Origin: Saprospiraceae bacterium
GTDB lineage: Bacteria > Bacteroidota > Bacteroidia > Chitinophagales > Saprospiraceae
Length of the DNA: 64,000 nucleotides
NCBI GenBank assembly: GCA_028279185.1
Contig: JANQSS010000288.1
Location: 1 to 64,000 of the forward strand
Reading direction: 5' to 3'
Shown here: positions 44,857 to 54,800 of the stretch, piece by piece
Layout: each line of letters opens with the position of its first letter
How positions within the stretch are numbered: position 1 is the first letter of the stretch
The notes under the pieces: generated by a model
Database searches by the model: none
Seen by the model: the letters and a program-made list of their open reading frames with translations, nothing else
Told to the model about the DNA's origin: nothing
Translations under genes and position numbers: made by a program

Positions 44857-44884
44857 GCACGCACCCAACTTTTTGGGCACGCAC
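44857..44884. repeat. Short direct repeats flanking a hairpin; otherwise no gene in the 44727-45086 gap
   Basis: GCACGCAC occurs at 44857-44864 and again at 44877-44884, with CCCAA/TTGGG able to pair between them. A second direct repeat, gggttatag, occurs at 44963 and 45013. The gap separates the solenoid gene and the secreted-protein pair, which point away from each other. These may be regulator sites for the block; evidence is weak. Confidence 0.35.
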
Positions 44885-45086
44885 TTTTCTTGAAAAAACA
44901 AATAAGTCGTTATGTTAATTTGGAACTTAGTATTGGGTTGGCTTTGGGGTGACACTCTGGATGGGTTATAGGTAATGAATGGCCTGTGGGCATACGTTCG
45001 GTAGTCCATATCGGGTTATAGTTTGTTAATTCTATTCGAGCTATCAAGGGAATAGCTTAGACTAATATATATATTTCTATTCTATT

Positions 45087-45599
45087 ATGAGAATCTTTAT
45101 CCTATTTCTGTTTTTCCTCTTTCAGAATTCTTTAATTGCCCAACCAAGTGCAAGGCTTGAAATGGATGGCTCTTACACTGAAGTAGTAGATGTGGAATTA
45201 AACGCAGATGTTTTGTACCAAAATACAAGTGAATGGATAGCCAGCAATCTCACAGACCCGCTGGATGTTATAGTTGCAGATGAAAAAGACAAGGTCATTA
45301 AGCTTCATGGGCATTTCGAACCATCTGGCAACGGAGCACAATCAAATCCGGGTTTCTTTTATACAGCTACATTCGAGTTTAAAAATGGTCGATATAGAAT
45401 ATCGTTTCAACTTAACAAGCTATATATAGGAGGTCAATACGCAAATGAATGGACTTTTGATACATATTACAACCCCAAAAAAGGAGTCGTGCGCAAACTT
45501 AATGAGCCCAAAGTCGACCGAATCACGAAAATTGTAAATGACCTTTTTTTAAATCACTATAAGTCCCTCGCGTCAAATAAAACGGAAGACGATTGGTAG
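45087..45599 (+). CDS. Secreted DUF4468-like protein, first of a pair
   Basis: 170 aa with a signal peptide (MRIFILFLFFLFQNSLIAQ). The body has the DUF4468-type strand-helix order: LYQNTSEWIASNL, VIKLHGHF, then YTATFEFKNGRYRISF. It ends in a DDW motif. It should be periplasmic or surface exposed. The next gene, 41 bp on, is a divergent paralogue with the same C-terminal DDW. Function unknown. Confidence 0.7.
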   Translation: MRIFILFLFFLFQNSLIAQPSARLEMDGSYTEVVDVELNADVLYQNTSEWIASNLTDPLDVIVADEKDKVIKLHGHFEPSGNGAQSNPGFFYTATFEFKNGRYRISFQLNKLYIGGQYANEWTFDTYYNPKKGVVRKLNEPKVDRITKIVNDLFLNHYKSLASNKTEDDW

Positions 45600-45640
45600 G
45601 TAAAGATTACAAACCCTCAGCTTAATCAACTGATCCCGAA

Positions 45641-46186
45641 ATGAAAATATCTCTTACTTCCATTATCAACTTACACGTGAAAACCTTGTTATTTATCTTC
45701 GCTTTTGGCCTGTTTGCAACCTCACTTCTCGGACAAGAAAACTGGAACTTAGAAAATGGTGAGTTGCGATGGGTACGAGTTTACGAAAGCAGCTTGTCAT
45801 TTATAGAAATATCCACATCATTAAGCTTAGTTAAAGATCTTTCAGACATACAGATTCTGGATAAGGCCATATCGTTTCAACTGAGTAATCATACTCCAGA
45901 TAAGAAAAAATATGGTATTGCTCACTTTGCGGGACCAGCTTTATTGAATCTCCCAATATCGGGTGATGGATTATTAGAGTACAAGGAAGGTCGGTATCGG
46001 ATTACTTTGGAGAATTTAACCGCATATAATGAAGTTGTAGGGGATATTGACTTCGTGGATACGTACACTAAAAAGAAACGTACGGAGTTTAGAACATCAC
46101 AGACAACAGTTCAATCTATTAATATCATAAATCGTGAATTTACGGAAATGTTCGAATTATCAGTAGGTACCAATGACGATTGGTAA
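45641..46186 (+). CDS. Secreted DUF4468-like protein, second of a pair
   Basis: 181 aa, signal peptide LLFIFAFGLFATSLLGQ after a 10-residue N-terminal extension. It shares the strand pattern of its neighbour (LLEYKEGRYRITLENL) and ends TNDDW. It lacks the clear LYxxxxxWI helix of the DUF4468 core, so it is the more diverged member. Together with the AbiH genes it forms a compact plus-strand block. Confidence 0.66.
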   Translation: MKISLTSIINLHVKTLLFIFAFGLFATSLLGQENWNLENGELRWVRVYESSLSFIEISTSLSLVKDLSDIQILDKAISFQLSNHTPDKKKYGIAHFAGPALLNLPISGDGLLEYKEGRYRITLENLTAYNEVVGDIDFVDTYTKKKRTEFRTSQTTVQSINIINREFTEMFELSVGTNDDW

Positions 46187-46219
46187 TCTCCTATATATCT
46201 ATATTCCATTCAACATGAT

Positions 46220-47224
46220 ATGGCAGGAATAATAATAGTAGGTAATGGTTTTGATTTAGCTCATGGGTTGCCTACATCCTATAGGCACTTCTTCGACTAT
46301 ATAATAGCGACGAATCACGAGAACGAAGAACACACAGATTTATTTACCCCCGGTGATCATCCAGGTTATCGCCTACCTGAATTATTCTTGGAAAATTTAC
46401 CAGGTCACGATTTTAAAAATCGATTTTTTGAATTAATGTGCCATGACTACGTCGACAAAAACTGGTGCGATATAGAGCAACTTTATTACAATAAATTACT
46501 TGACGTGGGGTCACGTCACGTGATTAATCCAACTTTTGATTCGATTCAAGAGCTAAATAATGATTTCGAGGTAATAAAACGAAAACTTGGCAATTACCTT
46601 CGGAATCTAAATTACATACGACCTTCTCATGACTATTTCTCCAAAATTCTGCGAAGTGGTTTTGGATTCGGTGGCACACTAATTTTGAATTTTAATTATA
46701 CTGATACAGTTTGGAAATCTATTACGGATGCAGATTACAAAAACGCAAGAGTAATCCAATGTCAGATCCACGGAGAGCTCATGAGCCCTTCCAATGACAT
46801 TGTATTCGGGTATGCTGCTCCGGAGGAAGAAATAGCCCCCTATAGAAAGAAGAACAACCAGTACATGAGAAACATCAAACGTACATTATACAATTTAGCG
46901 GAATCTTACAGCATTTTTCAGGAATTCTTGAAAAACGTTAAGGACTTGAAGGATGACTTAGATGTGACGATAATTGGGCATTCTTGTGGCAAATCAGACA
47001 CGCTCATTCTTAAGGAAATATTTAATCACGAACTGCTTAACAAGATTAATATCGTATACCACAATAGGGATGGGTACTTTAATCAATACGTAAATATTGA
47101 AGATTTGATCGATGATCCAGGGGATTACAATAAAGTAGTAACCTTGCCTCAATCCATAAGAATGCCGCAATTTGATGAAACTGAGGAGTGGGAAGCTGAA
47201 TGGGAAGAATTCATAAGATCATAA
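46220..47224 (+). CDS. AbiH-family abortive-infection protein, copy 1
   Basis: 334 aa. The N-terminal MAGIIIVGNGFDLAHGLPTS (nucleotide-binding-like GNGFDLxHxLxTxY) and the C-terminal TIIGHSCGKSD with YHNRDGYFNQ are the AbiH signatures (PF14253). AbiH was first described on a lactococcal plasmid as blocking phage growth by abortive infection; its mechanism is not well known. It lies 34 bp after the DUF4468-like pair. Confidence 0.86.
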   Translation: MAGIIIVGNGFDLAHGLPTSYRHFFDYIIATNHENEEHTDLFTPGDHPGYRLPELFLENLPGHDFKNRFFELMCHDYVDKNWCDIEQLYYNKLLDVGSRHVINPTFDSIQELNNDFEVIKRKLGNYLRNLNYIRPSHDYFSKILRSGFGFGGTLILNFNYTDTVWKSITDADYKNARVIQCQIHGELMSPSNDIVFGYAAPEEEIAPYRKKNNQYMRNIKRTLYNLAESYSIFQEFLKNVKDLKDDLDVTIIGHSCGKSDTLILKEIFNHELLNKINIVYHNRDGYFNQYVNIEDLIDDPGDYNKVVTLPQSIRMPQFDETEEWEAEWEEFIRS

Positions 47225-47294
47225 ATGCGAGGAAAATGCTCAAATGAATTATTTGAATAAGGAATCTTTGTGAAGAATATAGGTTTAGTTGGTT

Positions 47295-47366
47295 ATGATA
47301 AAAGTAGGAAATGGTTTTAATTTAGAGCATGGAATACCGACATTCTGCGCATATTTCTTAACTTAA
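47295..47366 (+). pseudogene. Remnant of a third AbiH gene
   Basis: A 23-codon frame between the two AbiH genes encodes MIKVGNGFNLEHGIPTF, matching the AbiH N-terminus (GNGFDLAHGLPT), then ends in TAA. It is not preceded or followed by further homology that I can see. It suggests the cluster once held three copies, of which one decayed. Confidence 0.66.
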
Positions 47367-47397
47367 ACGACAATAAGCTAATAAATTAATACTATTT

Positions 47398-48402
47398 ATG
47401 GCAATTTTTATCATTGGTAATGGCTTTGATTTGTCTCATAACCTACATACTACGTACCGTCATTTCTTCAATCATATCATCGAAGAATCTATAACCGATC
47501 GAAGGAAACATAGTGATTTAGTTCGATTTCCGTATAGCATTGAAACAACTGATGAATTTCTCGCATCTGTAAAATCTAATTCTACAGGGATTAGATTTGA
47601 AAACACATTTTTTGGCTGTATAGCGAAGGACATCGTGGGTAGAAATTGGTGTGATATTGAGGCTTTGTATTTTGAAAAACTGAAAAGCATTGATAACGAG
47701 GATGACAAATGGTACGGTCAATTCGATAACATAACAGAATTGAATAACGACTTCCGAGCTCTTAAGGACAAACTGGAATCATATTTAATTCAGGTTACCA
47801 AACCGTCGGTACATACGCCTGTCTACAACGAGCTGTTTACAGGGTTTCAGAAACGGAACAACGATCTAATATTAAACTTCAATTACACAGAGACGTTTGG
47901 TGCTTATGATAATAACGCAGAAGTGATAAATATTCACGGAGAGTTAAGGAGTAAATTAAATCCTATAATTTTTGGTTACTCGGCATTTGAGGACGATATA
48001 TCAGAACTTAGGAAACAGGATATTGAATACGACAGTTTCATAAAGGAAAATATGTATTTAATTTCAGATAATGAGACACGACTGAGGAATTATCTTTCTC
48101 AGTTGAATCAAAGAGATTTTGTGATTATACTTGGACATTCTTGTGGCAAGTCTGACAGCCAGATATTAGGCACAATATTTAACCACAAATTTGTTGAAAA
48201 AATAATAATATTCTACTACAATCAAGAGACTTTTTTGAAGCAAACATCCAATATTAGGAATATTTTCAGTAGCGCGGCGGACAGAATAAAAATTTTAAAT
48301 TATAAAAGATCTCTTCATTTACCTCAACCTGGCGTTTCACCTGATTACAACGTCGCACTGCAAGAGTTCCAAAGTAGTTTGGAGGGAGGCACTCTTTATT
48401 AA
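47398..48402 (+). CDS. AbiH-family abortive-infection protein, copy 2
   Basis: 334 aa, the same length as copy 1, with IFIIGNGFDLSHNLHTTY at the start and IILGHSCGKSDSQI plus FYYNQETFL near the end. The two copies keep the same motifs but differ widely in the middle, consistent with old duplication and divergence rather than recent copying. It converges on the late operon, with a hairpin between. Confidence 0.86.
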   Translation: MAIFIIGNGFDLSHNLHTTYRHFFNHIIEESITDRRKHSDLVRFPYSIETTDEFLASVKSNSTGIRFENTFFGCIAKDIVGRNWCDIEALYFEKLKSIDNEDDKWYGQFDNITELNNDFRALKDKLESYLIQVTKPSVHTPVYNELFTGFQKRNNDLILNFNYTETFGAYDNNAEVINIHGELRSKLNPIIFGYSAFEDDISELRKQDIEYDSFIKENMYLISDNETRLRNYLSQLNQRDFVIILGHSCGKSDSQILGTIFNHKFVEKIIIFYYNQETFLKQTSNIRNIFSSAADRIKILNYKRSLHLPQPGVSPDYNVALQEFQSSLEGGTLY

Positions 48403-48404
48403 AA

Positions 48405-48428
48405 CCCGACGCCATCACTGACGCCGGG
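48405..48428. terminator. Hairpin between AbiH copy 2 and the late operon
   Basis: cccgacgcc pairs imperfectly with gacgccggg around an atcact loop, with seven G-C pairs and two mismatches. No T-tract follows. It lies between convergent transcripts and may slow both. Confidence 0.42.
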
Positions 48429-48456
48429 CTGGAACGAATAAACGAAAATTAAATCA

Positions 48457-48645
48457 TTATTGCTTTTCGGGAGCTCTCCAAGATTTGAAGAAACCAATTA
48501 CTGTCATAATCACTCCAATTCCTTGTAGTATAAGAACAATAAGCTGATCAACAGCTTCTTGATCTATCCATCCAAGCATGACAAATATGCCTCCGAGCAA
48601 TGTGAGCAAGTGCCTTACCTGGCCTTGCCATTTTGGGTCTTTCAT
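48457..48645 (-). CDS. Holin-like small membrane protein
   Basis: 62 aa with two hydrophobic helices (LLTLLGGIFVMLGWI, LIVLILQGIGVIMTVIGFF) and charged ends. It is the last gene of the late operon, the usual place for lysis genes. A holin function is inferred from size, topology and position; no endolysin is adjacent. Confidence 0.55.
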   Translation of the reverse strand: MKDPKWQGQVRHLLTLLGGIFVMLGWIDQEAVDQLIVLILQGIGVIMTVIGFFKSWRAPEKQ

Positions 48646-48651
48646 AGTGAT

Positions 48652-48867
48652 TTATTTTAGTGATTTTTTATTCTTCATTTTGGCATTCTTGATCTCGATG
48701 CTCATCTTATAGATGGACATGACAACGAGAACAAGACCGCCGATTTTAGTTAGTGTTGTTATCCAATCATCACCAAATGTGTCAGATAGATAACTTATGG
48801 ATACGCCGAAATATCCAACGACATTCCATTTACCTACGAGGGATTTAATTACAATTGATGTACTCAT
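48652..48867 (-). CDS. Small membrane protein, holin- or Rz-like
   Basis: 71 aa from the Met at 48867 (MSTSIVIKSLVGKW); the frame reaches back to 48906 into the tail fibre gene, which ends 1 nt upstream at 48869. One hydrophobic helix (LTKIGGLVLVVMSIYKMSI). Paired with the 62-aa protein 6 bp away, it could be a second lysis factor. Confidence 0.48.
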   Translation of the reverse strand: MSTSIVIKSLVGKWNVVGYFGVSISYLSDTFGDDWITTLTKIGGLVLVVMSIYKMSIEIKNAKMKNKKSLK

Positions 48868-48868
48868 T

Positions 48869-51800
48869 TTATATTCCTTTAAATTCTCCGACGATTTTCC
48901 AATCACCAGAGGCGTTCATAATAAGGGTTAGTGCTATACCATCGGCAGTGCCTGAATAGTTTAAAGTAGTGCCGCGACCATCGATTGTCGTACCTGATTC
49001 GGGCGATAAATTAATTTCGGAATCATTAACCACTTTCACGATCACGATTTTTCCTTTCCATATGTCTTCGTCAGCAGGCAATTGTAATATTGGTACTCCC
49101 GCCGTTGAAGTTAGCTCCACATACGTTTCACCTTCAATTAATGTATAGCTATTTGTATTGGTTGATTTAATGGCATCATCATATAATTGAAGTGTATGTT
49201 GAGGTATGACGTCTCCATCTTTATTCACGTGAAGTACACCTTCTACATCATCAAAATGATCATCCCGAGCGCCGACATTATCCTGGTATGGATGATCAGA
49301 CGAATTACCATACTCCGTCAATCTTAGCCCCCCGTTCGATAGAAATCGCATACGCTCTCCTCCATAGCCACCGTATGGCGAAAATGTAGTCGCTTCTTTA
49401 TATTCTCCAACCTCAATTACAAATTCGACATGTGTCGAGTCGTAATAAGGTCTTCGCATGTCAAATGTTACAGCATCTTTTGATAATGTTTGTGTGCCGG
49501 ATGGATGAGCTGGGAATGAATCTGTTTGGTATCGCCAGTCTATTTGATGTATCAAACCATTGTTAATATTATTCTCCACATTAAATAAACTGTATGTCTT
49601 GTTGGCTGTAGCCGAAGTGAAATTGTCGATGCGTAAATCAGCTGGTGCAGAACTAAATTCACGATTTAAATGAAGTACAGCATTTGGTGTCACATTAATG
49701 CCGACTCGATTATTCGCAGACATAATTAATAATTCGCTTGGCGTAGATCCGTATCCAATTTTTAGGTTATTGTTTGCTCCAATGCGCCCAAAGTACCAAT
49801 CCGTGATTCCTTCGAATTTAATTGTGTTTTGATTGGACCCGGATCCAGTTTGAGACAACTCTATCCCAGGTTCATTTGCACTTGTTGAAATATTTAATTT
49901 GGCATTTTGCGTGGAACTCGATGAGCCTATCGATAATTTCCCAAGCGAATATTTATTGTCATTTATTGAATTTGGTGGCGTTGTTCCACCAATTTCGTAC
50001 CAGTCATGATCATCAGAACCACCAGGGTTAAGTGTTACAGTATTACCACCTGAAATTGTCAATTGATTGGTAGAACTATTCCAAATTAATATTTGATCGT
50101 CTGTATCTACCTCTGAAATATCAATTGCACCACCTCCGTCTGATAATGTAAGAATGTTCGTGGTAGCATTATATGAAAGATCTTGCAACTCATTCGTAGG
50201 CGATGCATCTGGATCGTTTACATTGTCGATGCCATCTGCAAATCCAGCCGGCATGCCTGTAATTGCTGCCCATATTAAAGAAACAATAAAATCAAACTCA
50301 TTTCCAACATCATCATATGTCACCGATATGTTTGTCTCCGTATTTCCGGATACCATTGAGCCGATAAAATCTTGCACCTGTTCTTGGGTTAGGACGTTAT
50401 CTACTCCGGATATATCAATTGTATTTCCTCCGGATATGGTTATTTCATCAGTTCCGTCAAATGATAATGTTTGATTATCGGATCCAGCCGGAAGCGTTAC
50501 TGTATTGCCGCTCGATATCGTGAGGTCTGAACCTACAACGGATAGTGTTTGTAATTCATTAGTGGGCGATGCGTCTGGATCGTTTACGTTGTCCACATTA
50601 TCTGCAAACCCTGTTGGTTTACCGGTAATATCTGACCATGCGGCTGGATCTACTACGAAGTCAAATTCATTGCCCGGGTCATCATACAAGACATTGATGC
50701 CTGTTTCTGTATTTCCGGATACCATCCCTCCAATAAAGTCCTGTACTTCTTCCTGGGTGAGTGCAACGGGGGAAAGGTCGACAGAACCCCCATTATCCAA
50801 ACTGAGAACGTCGCTTGATGAATTAAATGACAAATCCTGTGTATCGTCATCCACGCCATCACTTAAGCCGGTGGTTCCCGTAAAATCTAAGTCCGTATAC
50901 TTTCCTGAGAAAATTCCCAAGCTTGACAAGGTCCGGTATTTAATCGTTCCGTTTCCAGAGCGCACCAAAATATGATCAAGCGAATTATCTAATGCGACGG
51001 TATTTATTCCAAAATCGCCATCAACAAATAATTTGGTAATCGGTGTTGCATTTGATCCAATTGTCAAACCGCCCGAGTAGCGATGAAAATAACTGTCACC
51101 GGATACATTTATTTTATGTTGAATATCGGTGCTGCCATCACCACGGAAAAAATTAACCACTCTCGATCCAGATGTATTTACACCAGGAAAAAACCGGATA
51201 CCGGAGGTTTGTGAACTATTACCGGGCAATGGGTCAAATTCCATGAAAGCACCATTAGCTCCACTACTTTGTTTTACGAATAAAAGTTCGTCATTCCCTT
51301 CTTCGGATATTTCAGAATATGAAGATGGTTGTGTTCCGTCTTGTATTCTAATCGCCGGATTTTGATCATCTTTTATGTGTAATGGAGCATCGGGATTGGC
51401 CACGTTAATTCCTACGCTATCACCGATGTTGTATACATAATTATTGCTTACGATCCAGTCTCCATCATTTACTGCGGACAAAGGATCTGCTGCAGTACCT
51501 TTTCCTGTAAGTGTGTTGTCGTGAGCAACAGTGTCTGCACCCCACCCATCACCGGCAATATCCACGGATGCAGTTTTTAGAAGAAGAACGTCAAGCGTTG
51601 ATTCGTTTTCTTTTATATGCACGGGACCTGTTAAGGACGACTCTCTATCAATGAGTAATTCGACATAGTCATCTTCTTCTAATGGAATAATAATAGAAAA
51701 CTTAATTCCCGATTCATCCTGAGCACTCGCGTCTCTCAAATAGGATCCGGTAAATCGATTGTCAAGTACCGTACTGCCATTGATTCTGAATTTAAGACTT

Positions 51801-54800
51801 CCAGCATATCGCTGCACGGATGCGGTTTTTGCATCAAATTCTATAGATCCGGAAAATTGATAGTTTCCTGATTCCTCTACGGGAATCCTCGAAGGATTGG
51901 ACGACGTGGAATGCGAATAAATTGTTGGAAATAAATTCGTCACATGTGTGTTCCAGGACAGTAAGTTATTTGTTGCTGAGGAATTAATATTGTCTGCCGT
52001 GCTATGGGTCAGACTTAAGAAGGCCATGTCGGCTGTATTTAATTCGGTATTAGGAAGCGTAACTGAGTTACCATCCGAAATACTTAAAGTATTGCCAATG
52101 ATGGATAAGTCTTGAAATTCATTACCGATTACATTGTCTGCGTCATCCACATTGTCTACACCATCAGAAAGGCCGTCTGTCCCGGTAAAATCTAAGTCAG
52201 TATAATCGCCGGAGAAGAAATCAAAACTGCTATATGATCGATTTTTTATCGTTCCATTTGCAGTCTCGACTAAAAATGATGTAAGCGTATTATCGTTATC
52301 AATTGTTCTGATTCTGAGGTCGCCGTCAATATCCACTGTTGTTGATGGAGAAGCATTAGAGCCGAATGTCATACCTCCCGAAAAGCGCTGCATATAACTA
52401 TCACCGTCGGCATTTATCTTGTGTTGAATGTCGTTTGTTCCATTTCCACGAAAGACATTTATTACTCTATTACCAGTTGTAATTGATTTTTCAAAAAAGC
52501 GTACACCGGCCGTTTGACTTATATTGTCTGGAATTGGATTTATTTCTACGAAGGCACCATTAGCACCAGTGCTATACATATTTAATTGCAGTTCATCATT
52601 TCCCTCATTAATTAATCTCGCATACGAACCGGCTTGCGATGCATCCTGAAGGCGAATGGCGGGGTTTGAAACATCACTTAATTGTAAAAGATCACTTGGT
52701 GAAGTAGTGCCAATTCCAATGCTGTCCGAATTATTGTAAACATAGTTGCCACTTACCGTCCAATCATTGTCAGACACAGTTGGGTTGATCGAAATATTAT
52801 CAATTTCCGTTCGATGTGCAGCAATACTATCTCTTAATTCCTGATCATCATACAACTCATTTGTCGGATCGTCATCCTGGAGAATTACGAAACCACCATC
52901 CGATAGTTTTATGGAGTCGACAGACTTTGAGAGTGCTTGTATTTCATTGGTAACACTTCCATCAACCTCTGCGGTTAGATATCCATTGTTCGCCACGTAG
53001 GCGTCTACCTCAGCTTCACTTAATTTGGTATCCAAAGGAGATAAGTCAACCGTATTGCCTCGCGAGATAGTTAGATTTGGCGATACAAAGGAAAGCGACT
53101 GCGTATCTGTGTTGATAAAAGTCGGGAAGTCATTTCGAAGAGCTGTGGTCGAATCATCCAAAGTGGATTGCGTCACGTACGTAGTTAAATTCGGAAGGTT
53201 CGATAGATCATTGTAGTCTCCTGAGAAAAAAGGAAGAGACGAATACTCCCTTCGTTCTACGGCATCGTTTCCCTCAACATAGAAATGAGTCGCAGAATTA
53301 TTGACCGTCGATTCATTTATTTGCAATTGGCTTACCCAAACTTTCTGGTCGTCATGTAGTGCGTTCAATAATTTAGTGCCGTCAAGTTTTTCGATACTAA
53401 AATCATTCGCACCAGTTCGATACCAAAGATGAATACCAAATGAATCATTATTATGATCGATAAAATTAATGCCATGTGGACCACCGAGACCCGGGCCGAC
53501 CTCACCTAATGTGATTTGTGCTGATGGGCCACCGATATGTAATTCTGTGGAAGGTGTATCAACTTCTATTCCCACGAAACCACCTTCATAGTAGGCATCA
53601 TTTCCATTTAATTTCCAAATAGGAATAGTTATGTCACCACGGATCGCTGCCAGCGAATCCAAAAAGGTTGAATTAATGACAAATAGCGATAAATTAGGAG
53701 CGTTCAATAAACTGTCGTATTCTCCAGAAAAGAAAGGAAATGTCTCCAGGTCTCTATAATAGATTCTTTTTGATGCGACATCGCTTACTAAGATATCATC
53801 GAGAACATTTGCCTCTGTTACGTCTTCAATTATAATATCGCCATCTACATGGAGCTTTGCTGATGGTGTTCTTGCATTTTCGCCTATTCCAACACTTTCT
53901 TTGTGAAAGACCGTACCATCAGTCTCCGTACGAAGAGCAAAATTGTCATTGGTTATTGTGCTGCTACCGTCGTCTTGAATCAATAACCTGGTCACATTTG
54001 TATATGTACCTCCTTTTCGTCGTAACCGTACTTCTAATGGCCTAATCTCATTAATAGCTCCGGAACTTGATGAATTGAAACCTACATCCAAAAGTGCCCC
54101 GCCTAAAAGACCACCGGCCGTACCACCATCAAAAGTACCGTCATTATGCATTTGCATTATCAAGCCATAGGATAAATTATTCCCATGGTTCATTAAGCTG
54201 TTTATTCTATTGTTTATTGAAATTCCATTCTTTATGTTGAATCCCGAAAAGGATTGGGCGTAGTCCGTATTTAGTACATTTATTTTACCCTTTAGAGACG
54301 GGACCCCGCCAACAGAAAAGTGATTTTCGTTGTATTTAAAATTGGGATCAGTTTTTAGTGTATCATCACTCCCGAATGGCACGAGGTTGTCAGGAAATGT
54401 TTGTGGTTGAATGCTACCACTTGGCAAAATTACACTGCCTCCATCTTCAAGAAATAAAGTATCATCAATCCGAGTAAGTAGCTGATTATCCGTATTTGGA
54501 TCCGGATTCGCATCCCAATTAACATTAAATAAGACAGCTCGGTATCCGGCATCATGCTCTGTTTGGATTTCGATACTCCCATCATCTTCCATGAAATTAA
54601 TCGGGTTCGTGTATGTAAGTGTGTCTACGATTGTCTCATCGACTGCGATCGGAATACCATTATTCAGTACGGATTGATTTAAGGATATGGTCGTTTTTCC
54701 AGAACTATTTTGCGTCTCAATTCCTCCGGCTCCTTCTAAAATATACGTATCATTATTATGAATTTGATTGGCTATTTGATTATCATCTTCTATTTCGAAT

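Noticed and set aside
50187..50761. Regularly spaced repeats considered as a CRISPR array
   Set aside because: Repeats are hundreds of bases long, in frame within a protein gene, with no 20-40-bp repeat/spacer pattern and no cas genes nearby.
50154..50975. Two antisense frames (106 and 156 aa) over the tail fibre repeats
   Set aside because: They mirror the repeats of the fibre gene and resemble each other only because the repeats do.
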